Source: Corinectria fuckeliana
Lineage: Eukaryota > Ascomycota > Sordariomycetes > Hypocreales > Nectriaceae
Assembly: GCA_019137255.1 (NCBI GenBank)
Contig: WPDH01000061.1
Location: 1-64,000 of the forward strand
Direction: 5' to 3'
Length of the DNA: 64,000 nt
In this document: positions 43,775 through 54,513 of the stretch, piece after piece
Layout of the letters: every line of letters starts with the position of its first letter
Numbering within the stretch: the stretch's first letter is position 1
Translations under genes and position numbers: made by a program
The notes under the pieces: model-generated
The model's database searches: none
Seen by the model: only the letters and a program-made list of their open reading frames with translations
Told to the model about the DNA's origin: nothing

Positions 43775-46700
43775 TCAGATCTTGCTCTTGCTGTCGCCAA
43801 CCAGCTCGGCGGCGGCACCGGCGATGGCGAGCTTGCCCGTCTCCTTGACCTTGGTCTGGAAGGTGATCTTGTTGCCGTCGCGCCACATCTCGGTGACGAG
43901 CGTCTGCCCGGGAACCACGACGCCGGCGAAGCGGACCTTGATGTTCTTGAAGGGGCCGAAGCGGTCGTAGACGGCCTTGCCGGCGAAGCCGAAGCTGCAG
44001 AGGCCGTGGAGGATGGGAGCCTTGAAGCCGCCCATCTTGGCGAATTCGGGATCGAGGTGGAGAGGGCTGGCATGTTAGTCCTGGCCCGATGAGGGGCTTG
44101 GGGGAAACTCACTTGTAATCGCCGCTCAATCGGTAGATGGCGGCCTGGTCTTCGCTGGTGGCCTCCTCGACGACGACGTCGGGATGACGGCTGGGGGGCT
44201 TGTTGGCGGCGGTGGCAGCGCCACGGTCCTTGCCTCGTTTGGGACCGCCAAAGCCACCGCAGCCGCGGAGGAAGACCGTCATCTCGTTGTAAAAGAGGTC
44301 CTCGCCGGTGTCGGCGTTGACGGTGGTGATGCAGTTCTTGGCAATGGCGGCGTTGCCCTTGTCGACAACCTCGAGCAGGCGAGCCCGAGAGACGAGGCGC
44401 GCGCTTGTGGGGATGGGGAACTTGCGAACCTCGAGGTACTGCTCGCCGTGAAGAAGCATCATGGGCGAAAAGTTGGGCACGATGGAGTCGTAGTCGAAAG
44501 GCATCTCGGCGTTGAAGGGAGGAATGACACCAAAGGTGGGGATGACCTGGAAGTCGTCGGAACCCTCACTGCGTTGTGTTAGATGAGTTGGGGAGTAGGG
44601 AGTAGGGCCAGTGACATACAAGACGTATTTCAAGTCGGTGCGCTTGGCACCGATGCCTAGGTTGTAGAGGATGGCATCTCGCTCTTCGTACTTGAACTCG
44701 GTGGGAGCGCCCTCCTTCTTAAGAGCCTCCTCGATGGCCTTGAGATGCTCGGTGGGAGCAGAAGACTCGACCTGCTCTGGTTAGCTACTGTATAGCGCTG
44801 CTGGGAAGAAACTCACCTTGTCCTTCTTCCGGTTGTCGATGTTGGCCATAATCTTGGCCAACCCGTCCTGAGACTTGGAAGGGTTGTCCACTCGGCCGTC
44901 AAAAGTGACAATGTCGCTCCAGTTCTTGACCACCTCCTCCGGAACCAGCGGCGTATCGACCGGGAAGCCGTGGCCGCCGGTGCGCTGCCATCGGGTCTGG
45001 CCACACCAGGCACTGCCGACCTCGTAGAGACCGCCGGTAGGGTTGGGGCACTTGTCGCTGCAGAGGGCAAGGACCAAGGGAGCAATGTAGTCGGGCTTGA
45101 AGGCCTGGACCATCTCCTCGGGCATGATGGTGGCGGTCATGGCGGTACCGGCGTTGGGGGCGATTGTGTTGACGTAGATGCCATACTTGTGGCCCTCGAG
45201 CGCTAGCGCACGAGAGAAGCCGAGAATGCCGCATTTCTGTCATGGTTAGTCCAAGTCTGGCATCGAAAGGTTAGACATACCGCCGCAGAATAGTTGGCTT
45301 GGCCAAAGTTGCCGTAGATACCGCTGGTCGAGGTGGTGTTGAGGACGCGGCCGTACTTTTGCTTGAGGAAATATGGCCAGGCGGCCTTGGTGACCTTGTA
45401 GGTGCCTCGGAGATGGACGTTCAAGACGGGATCCCACAGGTTATCGTCCATGTTAGTAAAGGCCTTATCTCGGAGGATGCCGGCGTTGTTGATGATGATG
45501 TCGATACGGCCAAACGCATCAATGGCGGCCTTGACGACAACCTCGCCATCCTCAGCCGAAGCCTTGACGCCAACGGCCTTTCCGCCGAGCTTCTTAATCT
45601 CCTCAACCACGGTGTCGGGGTTGGCGAGATCGTTGACGACGACGGACGCGCCATGCTTGGCAAAGGCCAGGGCGTAGGCGCGACCAATGCCGGCGCCGCC
45701 TCCGGTCACCAAGGCGACACGGCCGGTGAAGTCGAGGGTCTCGCCGCGATCGCTGGGACCCATCTTCATCGAGTCCTCGAGGAGAGTGAGGAAATCGTTG
45801 GGGCCAGTGGGATACTGGGGGTTGGAAAAGTCGACGACCTGGTCCCACTTCTTGAGGATGGCGCCGGGGGTATAAGAGTCGTCGGCCTTGAGGAGCAGGC
45901 CGCTGGATCGCTCCCATCGAAGCTTAGCCATGTGGCCACCGCCAGCCTCGAAGATGCTGCCGGTCTCGTTGGTGTTGCTCTTGTGGACCAGGACGGCAAC
46001 CAGGGGAACAACCCATTCGGGCTGGAGAGCCTTGAGGACATCCGGGGGCATGATAGTCTCGGTCATTCTGCTGGCAGCTGGGTGCTGTCAGCGCTAGATC
46101 GTCAGGATAATGCGGCAAACATACCAATGGGAGCAACGACGTTGCACAGGATGTTGTACTTGGCGCCCTCCTTGGCCAGCGTCTCGGTGAAGCCAACCAG
46201 GGCAAGCTTGGCGGCGGAGTAGTTGGTCTGGCCGAAGCTGCCAAACAGGCCGGCGGCGGAGGCCGTGTTGATGACGCGGCCGTACTTTTGCTTTCGAAAG
46301 TATGGCCAGGCGGCGCGGGCGCACTTGTAGGAGCCCTTGACGTGGACCTTGATGACGAGATCCCAGTCCTCGTCCTTGATGTTCTTGAAGCTGATGTCTC
46401 GGAGGATGCCGGCGTTGTTGATGAGGACGTCGATGCGGCCAAAGGCCTGGATGGCGGTGTCGATGATGCGCTCGCCGTTCTCCACCGAGTCGTAGTTTGC
46501 GACGGCCTTTCCGCCGGCGGCCTTGATCTCGTTGACGACGACATCGGCGGCCTGCGACGACGGGGGGTTAGCTGGGGCTCGGAATGACGGCAAGGCCTCG
46601 AACTCGGGCTGTTCTGACCTTTGATGAGTTGCCCTCGCCCTTGAAGGAGCCTCCGAGGTCGTTGACGACGACGCTGGCGCCGCGAGAGCCGAAGAAGGTG

Positions 46701-46777
46701 GCGTAGGCACGGCCGAGCCCGCCGCCGGCGCCGGTGACGACGACCACTTGGCCGTCGTATCTCAACTGATCGGTCAT
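43775..46777 (-). CDS. FOX2: Peroxisomal multifunctional beta-oxidation enzyme (MFE-2)
   Basis: Seven exons (46,777-46,619; 46,551-46,125; 46,077-45,281; 45,236-44,817; 44,771-44,620; 44,568-44,113; 44,066-43,775) encode 900 residues, standard for fungal FOX2. Two short-chain dehydrogenase domains come first: TGAGGGLGRAY near 15-25 with NYSAAK, and TGGGAGIGRAY near 319-330 with NYSAAK spanning the exon 3/4 junction. A hotdog-type 2-enoyl-CoA hydratase 2 domain follows at about 780-890 (HLDPEFAKMGGF, PILHGLCSFG). The chain ends SKI, a peroxisomal PTS1 signal. It converts trans-2-enoyl-CoA to 3-ketoacyl-CoA through (3R)-hydroxyacyl-CoA. Two CCTCGG-type boxes lie upstream (separate entry), fitting fatty-acid induction. 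Confidence 0.98.
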
Positions 46778-47924
46778 GGCGAGTGTGGGAGGTGAAGGGA
46801 CAAATACACGGACAGGCTCAAAGGTCCGGACAGGATGATGGGAGGGAGGGAGGGAGGAAATGGGGGGAAGGAGGTTGTACAAATAGAAGAAAGGAGCGAG
46901 GCAGCTCTTAACTTTGTCCGATCGTCGAGCGAGATGGGATGCGGGACTGGGAGAAGCACAGTAATAAAGTAGTTAAGCCTTGGGACCTTGGGCCTTGGAC
47001 CTTGGCTGAACGAGCCCGACCCGTCGTCTTGTGAAGGGAGCCTCGGCTTGGTCGAGCGGGTACCGAGGGGTACGCTAGAGGCGAGGCGCTATGCCTCATT
47101 CGGTATCGGGCCGCTTCACATGCAAGGCGGGAAAGTCGGGGTTTTGGGGAACCTCCAATCCATGAGATGAGGCACGGAGAATGAGGTCACGAAGTGTCTA
47201 CTCCGTACTGCTGCACTAGCCGGTGGTATTCTCACATGTTTTCTGACTTACAATCAGTGGTGCTCCGTTGTTTCAGTTGAGTACTCACGCTCAGGTAAGC
47301 CTATCATCCATGGTGATGCTGCGAGTACATCTACAAAGTGCAAGCGCACAACCATCAACAGTGTATCTATCCTCAGCCATAGCCTTCTCCGGCAGACGCA
47401 TAAATGAGTGCAAGACCGGTACACATATATATACATGCTACGCCCACTCCAAAAGGAAGTAAAAGAAGATTAAAACAAAATACACACCCATCCTGGGAAT
47501 ACGCTCTACATGGTACTTTCCCTCCACCTCCACGATCCGTCCTCGCTGCCGACGTCTTTTCCCGCGGCCCAGCACCCATGGCACAGTCTCGATACCCCAC
47601 AATTTCCCCCACAAAGCCGAATCGGGATGCCGTCAGTCTAGTCCCCTTCAAACGAATCAATCCTGTTTCTGTCTGTCTCGTGTTCCATCGTGCGTCGTGC
47701 CGTTCGTGCGTGCTGCGTCGTGCAAACCGCCGTGAGCCTTCGACATGGCACCGCCAGCTAACTACACTGCCGCCTCCAGCCCCGTTGCCGCCCGCAAAGC
47801 AATCTCACACGCCCCCCCTCCTCCATCTCCATGCCGTAGCAGCCCTACCGCAGACTCTACTGCAGTGACTCTACTATAGTGGCCTTTTTTTTTTTTAAAA
47901 AAACATCTCCCGCTCCCTCTCAAA
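46778..47924. other. Divergent intergenic region, FOX2/TDA10-like
   Basis: 1.15 kb between divergent starts. It contains the FOX2 control region including paired CCTCGG boxes, and on the other side a long C/T-rich leader and a T-run (47,885-47,896) before the kinase gene. No coding sequence supported. Confidence 0.5.
47041..47068. promoter_or_regulatory. Paired CCTCGG boxes (FarA/FarB-type fatty-acid response elements)
   Basis: CCTCGG at 47,041-47,046 and its reverse complement CCGAGG at 47,063-47,068 lie 264-291 bp upstream of the FOX2 start codon. In Aspergillus nidulans the Zn2Cys6 regulators FarA and FarB act through CCTCGG cores in beta-oxidation gene promoters. The role here is inference from motif plus gene identity. 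Confidence 0.6.
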
Positions 47925-48888
47925 ATGCCCCCTCACTTCGTCGATGACAAGACCCCCATCTGCATCCCCTTCATCCTCGCCCTGCTCGAGACTCACCGCG
48001 CCCAAGCCCCCGACCGCCCCTTCGTCATTGGCCTCAATGGCGTCCAGGGCGCCGGCAAGACCACCCTCGTCCGCGCCCTGAGCGTCGCCCTCGAAGCCCA
48101 AAACGTCCCGACCTTGGTCTGCAGCATCGACGAGTTCTACCTGACCCGCCGAGATCAGGTCGCCTTGGCCGAGGCCCACCCCGATAACGCTCTCGTCCAG
48201 CATCGCGGGGAACCCGGTATGAACCGACCTTGACCGAGCCTGACCGAGCCTCGCTGAGCCTCACCGTCTAACTTGTACCTCCCCCCCTCCAGGAACCCAT
48301 GATTTGCCTCTCGCAAAGGCCTTTTTCAATGCGCTGCTAAAAGGCGAGCCCGCCAAGCTCCCCAAGTACGACAAGGCAATAGCTGCCGGCAGCGGGGAGC
48401 GGTCTCCGGAATCCCAGTGGACTCCCGTCAACCAGCCCGGCCAACCCAAGATCCAGGCCATCATTCTCGAGGGCTGGTGCGTCGGCTTCAGGCCGCTGAC
48501 CCCCGAGGGCGTCGAGGCCAGGCTCAACAAGCCCAACCGAACCCTGGCCAAGCACAAGCTCGAGCACCTCCTCTTCGTCAACGAGAAGCTGGCCGAGTAC
48601 GACAGCCTCACCGACCTCTTCGACGCCTTCATCCAGGTCGATGCGGAGGACCTCGGCTACGTCTACGGCTGGCGCCTCGAGCAGGAGGATCACCTGCGGG
48701 AGGAACGCGGCGATCCCGAGGCCGGCATGACCTCGCCGCAGGTCGTCCGCTTTGTCGACGGCTACTATCCCGCCTATGAACTCTACACCGAAGGCTTGCG
48801 GAAAGGCGTCCTGCCCAACCGTCCGGGCCATCAGCTGAGGATGGTTGTGGGCCGCGACAGGAAGGTGAAACGTGTTCTACGAATCTAA
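47925..48888 (+). CDS. TDA10: P-loop ATP-binding kinase, TDA10/D-glycerate 3-kinase-like
   Basis: Exons 47,925-48,216 and 48,293-48,888 encode 295 residues. A Walker A motif GVQGAGKT lies at 39-46. SIDEFYL (phosphoribulokinase/uridine kinase-like acidic block), THDLPLAK, the Walker B-like IILEGWCVGF, the GWRLEQED region and DGYYPAYELYTEGL are all positions conserved in yeast Tda10 and plant glycerate kinases. The substrate of the fungal protein is not established, so a kinase on a small metabolite is the safe description. One intron with GT-AG ends. It is convergent with the ECM11-domain gene. Confidence 0.88.
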
Positions 48889-49190
48889 CGCGCACATATT
48901 GGATACCACTAATTAAGATACCATGTCGACCCCCCCCCCCCCCCCCCCCCCCNNTACCATGTCGACCCCCCCCCCCCCAAAGGCCCATGCCGTGCAGCAA
49001 ATTCGTGAATTATCGTAGCGGTCCTCTGTCCCTGGGCACCTAGTTGTAGGCGAATCTGGTTTCGCACTGGTGTCGCTTTAGTTCGCGCCAAACGCCTCGG
49101 GTGCTCCGCCCCTGATATCAAGCAAACGTCCAACTCCAGCAAATGCAGTCATTGCAGTCGTACCGACGACGGGTCGTCGCATCATCTTCT
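48889..49190. other. Convergent spacer with assembly gap
   Basis: 302 bp containing C homopolymers and NN at 48,953-48,954, with the same short motif TACCATGTCGAC on both sides of the Ns. Sequence here should not be trusted. No gene. Confidence 0.7.
48930..48978. other. Poly-C runs around NN (assembly artefact)
   Basis: C runs of about 23 and 14 bp flank two N bases, and a 12-bp motif (ACCATGTCGACC) is repeated on either side. This pattern suggests one homopolymer region represented twice by two contig ends. Confidence 0.85.
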
Positions 49191-50603
49191 TCACAGGCCT
49201 TTGTCTTCCACTACTCGCTGACCATCCTGCCTCATCTTACCCAGCTTTCGGTCAATCGTCTCTGTCTTGAGACGCACGGCTTCCTCGCGGCTGGCAGCTT
49301 CATACTCAAACTCTTGAACCAGCCGGCGTTTGTTTCTCCTTGCCTCTGTCAAATCTTGCACAAAGCCAGCGAATTCGCTCACAAACCATTCGCCAGATGC
49401 CTCCCAATCGTCGATAGACATGCTCGAGAACAAACTCTGTTGTTCCTTCTCACCGAGCTGGCGAAATTGTTGTAGCCTGGCTGTCAGATTATCGGCGTTG
49501 GTGTTGAGGGGTTTCCCTTCTTCCTTGGATGGATCAAAGTCGAATGGTTGCTTTTGTAACTCCGTAAATGTCATCGAAGTAAGTGCCTTGTCGTCATATT
49601 CCGGACTCGGGTGGCGCCGCTTTTTGTTCTTGGGAAACTTGCCTATGGTCTGGGCAGCTGGCATGGAGCTCTCCATGAGAACTCTCGGAGCCACAGACTT
49701 TGGCTTCTTGGCCTTTGGCGTCAGATGCTCCTCCTCTTGGGCGATTGAAGTGACATCATCGTCGATGTCGAGCACTGCCGTGGGCTGTACGTCTTCCTTG
49801 TATCGTGTCTGCCATTGTGATTGCTGAACGGTGGGAGAAGAACTCCTTGGATGGCTACCAATATCGAGCGCTTCTAATTTACCAGCATGAGACCTTCGGA
49901 TCTTAACCTCACGCATTGGAAGCTTGGACTCGTGCCTAAAGGGCGAAATCGGGCGAATCTGGCCACCCTCGTAGTACCCGTTAGTATTTCGATGACCGTT
50001 GACGCCATTGTCTCGGAAACCGTCCTCCATGTGGGAAATATCGTAACGCGGTGACCTATCAACCACGGTCAAGAGGCCATCGTTTCCCACCTTAAAGGAA
50101 GAAGTGCCAGCCTGTGTGGACCGGGGAAGCCGGTTGCGATCTGAAAAGTGGTACGACGGGATGTTCTTCTCAAGGTCCCGAGCCAACTCCGGATTAAGCT
50201 TAACCGGCTCGGCAGGCTCATTTTGAGGAGTTGTAAGACCTGAGTTCATAAAACTTTCGCCGAGTTGCGATCCGGAGAAGAGGTCCTCGCGACGATCATC
50301 CTTGACTCGGGGTTGATTGTTTAAAGTAGTGGCAGGAGGAAGTTGTGGAGGCCGCAGTGAAGGCCGACTGAAGCCATTAGTTTCGCGTGGCGGTGCTGAA
50401 TATCGGTTTACCGGTGTAGGTGCCCGGACATCATCAACCATCGGCTGCTGCGCTGGGATCTGGAGAACTTGTAGAGGCTGATCGACACGCTTCTCAGGCA
50501 CCTGAAATTGAACTCCATTGGTGTTCTGGCCAACGCTCCCCTCGGAAGTGTTCCGCGCAAAAGCCTTGAGTCGGCCGCCTCTATCCTTGAAGCTCAACGG
50601 CAT
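49191..50603 (-). CDS. ECM11 domain-containing protein
   Basis: A single exon of 470 residues. The first 330 are Ser/Pro/Asn-rich and probably disordered. The C-terminal part, about 340-460, is the ECM11 domain: PEYDDKALTSMTFTELQKQP, FDFDP, then LGEKEQQSLFSSMSIDDWE, GEWFVSEFAGFVQDL and a basic helix with ARRNKRRLVQEFEYE. A PKAKKPKS nuclear-localisation-like patch lies near residue 295. Budding yeast Ecm11 acts in the synaptonemal complex central element with Gmc2; whether filamentous homologues share that role is unknown to me. The start MPLSFKDRGGRLKAFARNT resembles the conserved N-terminus of such proteins. Confidence 0.8.
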   Translation of the reverse strand: MPLSFKDRGGRLKAFARNTSEGSVGQNTNGVQFQVPEKRVDQPLQVLQIPAQQPMVDDVRAPTPVNRYSAPPRETNGFSRPSLRPPQLPPATTLNNQPRVKDDRREDLFSGSQLGESFMNSGLTTPQNEPAEPVKLNPELARDLEKNIPSYHFSDRNRLPRSTQAGTSSFKVGNDGLLTVVDRSPRYDISHMEDGFRDNGVNGHRNTNGYYEGGQIRPISPFRHESKLPMREVKIRRSHAGKLEALDIGSHPRSSSPTVQQSQWQTRYKEDVQPTAVLDIDDDVTSIAQEEEHLTPKAKKPKSVAPRVLMESSMPAAQTIGKFPKNKKRRHPSPEYDDKALTSMTFTELQKQPFDFDPSKEEGKPLNTNADNLTARLQQFRQLGEKEQQSLFSSMSIDDWEASGEWFVSEFAGFVQDLTEARRNKRRLVQEFEYEAASREEAVRLKTETIDRKLGKMRQDGQRVVEDKGL

Positions 50604-51485
50604 CCTGCCGCGTGTAGATTATGAACCGCAAGTTGCGTGTGGCTCGTGATAAATCTGGAGATATGACCGCCTAGAAAGATGTAGGGTTCGATGCGCTGGT
50701 CGAGTCGTTCGCGGGGATTGGGTTCGCGAATCGATAGCTTTTTGCGGGCGCGTTTCGAGAACTCCTGGACAGAAGTGGCGCGAAATGATGTCGGGTATTT
50801 GCGCCAGCCAAAGGCAAGCTTCGGAGGTAAGTGAACACAGCTGCATAAACATGGGCCCTCGTGTCGTGTCAGGCGAAGGTTGTGTTGCAGAAAAGCAAGG
50901 TCCGGCGGTTCTTTGACGTTGAACGCCGTTGTTGGGCCTTCGCGTTAGGGAAAGACCATCGTCAATGCGAATCGCGATGTCAGGTGACACCACAGGTCGC
51001 GGGGAACCTTCAACTACCTACCGCACTACCTAAAATCCCACTTTCGTCACCTTTTAAAAAACGCCATGAAACCCGAAATCAGTACGGAATCTCAATTGTG
51101 TATCGTAGGATACACAAAGTTCTGCTTGAATTGCTGCTGACAATGTACTTCAAACAATATAATTCATTAGTTCATGGCACTCGAGCCTCATTCCTACACC
51201 GAGATGTTCATATTGTGTACCGAGGTGTACTTGAGGAAGATACTAAGATACTAGTACTACTAGTGGTTTGGACACCAGTCTCAAATCAACATGACGGGCA
51301 TGTTTTGATTGATCGCAAAAAATTGCCTTTCTCTGTAAAAGTTCATTCCTCTTGTCCTCTCAAATCTCAATCAGCAATTTCTTAGCTAGCAGGGGTATAT
51401 AAGCATGCAAAGACCAAAATACACCATATGAGCGTTCCCATCGTCATTTTCTCATGATACCAGATTCCGTGCATTATACTGATGC
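50604..51485. other. Intergenic, ECM11-domain gene to F-box-like gene
   Basis: About 880 bp with the ECM11-gene promoter and the F-box-gene 3' end. One open plus-strand frame (50,861-51,385) has no domain and low coding character, and I do not call it. Confidence 0.5.
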
Positions 51486-52956
51486 TCAGTCAGCGAAGTC
51501 CTCGTCCAGCAGGAATTCTAGAAAGGACGAGCCTGGATGAGATTCTCCACAGCACGGACAGATGCCCTCTTCTTCACTATCCCAGTCCAAATCGTTCATC
51601 TCATAGCCACTAAACCGAGAAAACTGAATCCATTCACGCTCAGGGTTATCGCGGGAGACTGGGACACGTTTCCAGATGACGGTATCCTCATCGCGACTCG
51701 AGGGAGGATGTCCTTCTTCTCTGGGTGCAGGGGGGAGCGCCCCCAGTCCGGCGTGGTTATGCGTCGAAGGGGTGCCGTGGGGATTCAGCTCATCATCGGT
51801 ATCCTCATCATGGCTCTCCTTGGCCTTCCAAGAGCGGATAACCCTGGCACACCATCTTTTCCCAGAAAGGGGTTGCAGGGAACGGGTTTGAGCAATGTAC
51901 GAGGCGGGTCCGTCGAGGTACAGGCCCTCGTCCTTCAACATCCCACTCAACTCAGCCGAGGCCTTCATGCCCGTGTCGTCAAAGGGCATTCCTGTGATCT
52001 GGAGCTCATTCAAAGTGCAGCCAAGCTCGTGGGACGTAATGTCGTGCAACTCTGATCCCGAAAAGGGCAACAGGGTGTCAGAGAAGTTGACAAGATCAAT
52101 CCGCAACGTAGTGAGGGATGGCAGAAGTCTGGGGCGAGGCTGTTTCTCGATCTTGAAGCTCGGATCAAAAGGCGCACGAAGACCTTCTAGGAAGTCGACA
52201 ATCTGATTCCAGGTGTAGCACCGGAAACCGCCGCGAACAAGGGGCGTCTCTGTTGGTCGTAGCTGAACCTTGAGGAGCTGATCCTTCTTCAAGTCGGAGT
52301 GATAGCAGCGATCAAGTTTATGACGGCGGCTGCGCGAGTCATCGTAGTACCGGGCGATGATGCGGAAGCTGACATAGGTCATGTTCTGGCGGAACTCAAA
52401 GGGCAGCTCGGCAAAGTTGCGGACAGCCTGAGGCGTGGTGAAGACGAATTCGTTGGATTCCCAAAGATAACGAGTTCCCTCGACGTGCAGGGCTCTGCTA
52501 GTCGCCAAGAAGTGGATGGCAATCTGGTTCCCTCTCGATTTCTCCTTGCTAGAAGTGTTTTCAGATGTGATTGGTGACAGTGGATCGATGATGGGGTATG
52601 GGCTCTTCATGGCAAACTTGAGAATTCGCAAGAGGACCTCCATAGGGAGATAAGGGTGGCCCATATCCTGAGCTGTCATGGAAGAACGAGTCTTGCGGGC
52701 TGAGGGGTCGAGTTGCTTCATGTGATTCAGGGCGACTGGGGACCATGAAATTCCATTGTCGCGCAAGATTCGCTTAAGTCTCATGTTTTCGTCGGAGAGA
52801 GACTGGTTGGCACGTCGAAGGGGACTGTTGTAGGCAACCTTTGCCTGGTCCTCTCTGTCTCGGCATTCCCACGGGAAAACCGTCTGCTTTTTGTAAGCTG
52901 GCTGTTGTAATGAGGGTGACGAGGGTAGTACTCACCGAGCCGTTGGCTGCCATCAT
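51486..52956 (-). CDS. F-box-like protein of unknown substrate
   Basis: Exon 1 (52,956-52,936) encodes only MMAANGS; exon 2 (52,901-51,486) the rest, 478 residues in total. A short N-terminal helix (ANQSLSDENMRLKRILRDNG) is followed by an F-box-like segment YLPMEVLLRILKFAMKSP near 80-97 and by FLATSRALHVEGTRYLWESN, typical of fungal F-box leads. The remainder lacks clear repeats. The acidic C-terminus ends with a CPCCGESH metal-binding-like motif near 460. Fungal F-box proteins are substrate adaptors of SCF ubiquitin ligases; that role is inferred. The small first exon is supported by a GTGAGT donor, an ACAACAG acceptor and frame continuity, but other 5' exons cannot be excluded. Confidence 0.72.
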
Positions 52957-54205
52957 GGATCGAAGTAAGCGTTACACAGGGCGTGATACAGTGCCGGCCG
53001 TGTGTGACTGCACAGGACAGAAATAAATGTCAAAGCGAGTACGAAGAGGAAGAAGAGGAAGAACGGTCGAACTAAGAAGTGATTTGTAGCTGTCGAGACT
53101 AGGCAGCAGGTGAGATAAGACTGAGTGCCCGAGTACTGCCAGGCGGTAGGTGGAGAATGAACAGAGCAGAGGGACGATTGCTAGATCCCCGTGCCGGCCG
53201 ATAATTTCGGACAGAGAAAAGAAGGTATGTGGGAAATATAAAATACCGGGTTTCACATTGGGAGAGCTGGAAGACGGGCGAAGAAATATGCCGCAGCCTG
53301 GAGTGCCGACAGTGAATCAAAACCACAGTCCAACACTTGGGATGCTGTGCTGGGTGGGCAAAAACGCTCAATACGTCTGCGACAGTTGCGGGGGGTGCCG
53401 GCGGGTCTGACGGCCCGGTTTGGCGATTGTAGACAATGACCACAAGCTGGCGATTAAAAGGCGCCTACAAGGCAACTGGATCCGTTCTTTTTGATCGACG
53501 ACGGCGATGTGTCTGAGTTGAAGAGTTGGGAAGAGAGGTTGTACGAAAGTTGGTGGAGCCGTCTTAGCCGGTGCCTCTCTGGTGTGATGTGATGAGCTCA
53601 GCGAAAAAGCTTGGACGCCAACATGGGAAGGAGCTGGTTGCGGGACCATGTTGGGTCTGAAGACACGCGGGGCAGGAAGGAGCGAAAGTCGGGGCCTGCC
53701 GACCTAGGTACCTGCAACGGAATGAAAGCCCCTGATATTTCTAGCATGAGACCCCAACGGATCGAGATCCCTGGAACCTTAGTTGCGTATGTACCTTCTT
53801 GTTCTTTCATTCCGAAGATGCCGCCAGCACAACCCGGAGGCCTTATCCAAAGTGCCAAAGGCATCAAAAAGCAATTTGATGGCCATAGTCGACAACCTGT
53901 TTCACAGGCATCCCCAGCAAATCAATTGTCCCACCAGTTTTTATTCCCTGGTCGAGCAGCTCGTCAAAGTTACAGCAAATCTGAACTCAAACCAAGAGGA
54001 AACCGGGGGAGCATCCATTCACCGGAGCCACTCCACAGAAATCCGAGGTGTTTAAAGCCTTATTAGCCGTAGTCGAGTACCGTAGTCGAGTAGCACATAA
54101 GCTACTTGCCCGAGACACTGATTTCTTAGTCTTGGCAGCGTAACATGTCCCTGTATCGGTGCTTTTCTTGGTACGACTCCCCTCAACTAGTTTTGTCATA
54201 GCTCC

Positions 54206-54213
54206 GATCGATC
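54206..54213. promoter_or_regulatory. GATCGATC element (possible white-collar light response site)
   Basis: GATCGATC, followed by ATCGAT, lies about 300 bp upstream of the BLI-3 start codon. In Neurospora the White Collar Complex binds GATC-rich sites with a GATCGA core, and bli-3 is a blue-light-induced gene. Function here is inferred. Confidence 0.5.
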
Positions 54214-54309
54214 ATCGATGCGCCTGGGTGTCGTTAGGACTTGCACCACCGACTCCATTACTTGTGAAAGGCATGCAGGTAGCTCCACGATGGCCGCGAG
54301 ACATCTCTC

Positions 54310-54317
54310 TGACGTCA
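54310..54317. promoter_or_regulatory. TGACGTCA (CRE/ATF) palindrome
   Basis: A perfect 8-bp CRE lies about 200 bp upstream of BLI-3. Stress-MAPK-regulated ATF/CREB bZIP factors of fungi bind this sequence. Occupancy is inferred only. Confidence 0.5.
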
Positions 54318-54421
54318 TGATGCGACTCCCCGCCACAACGTTTGAATGTCTATGATGAAATGAGTGACGACGGCTTTACAAACCGCCCAGGCAGGCAAGC
54401 GAAGTGATTGGAATCGAATAG

Positions 54422-54429
54422 TATAAATA
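54422..54429 (+). promoter_or_regulatory. TATA box of BLI-3
   Basis: TATAAATA lies 85-92 bp upstream of the start codon, a good position for a core promoter of an inducible gene with a short leader. Confidence 0.65.
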
Positions 54430-54513
54430 CACTGCAGTCTTCATATCTCAACAGTAATCTTACACGAATCAGCCCTGAACATTTAATCAGATCTCTTCTA
54501 CTCTACCAACACC

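Larger units (their letters stand above)
52957..54513. other. Divergent intergenic region, F-box-like/BLI-3
   Basis: About 1.55 kb between divergent genes. The distal 300 bp carry the BLI-3 control elements annotated separately. Open frames at 53,611-54,066 have no recognisable domain and are not called. Confidence 0.5.

Noticed and set aside
45299..46222. 307-codon open frame antisense to FOX2
   Set aside because: Runs across FOX2 introns and exons on the opposite strand and has no domain.
50861..51385. 174-codon plus-strand open frame between the ECM11-domain and F-box-like genes
   Set aside because: No motif, mixed composition, and the sequence looks like ordinary promoter/3' region.
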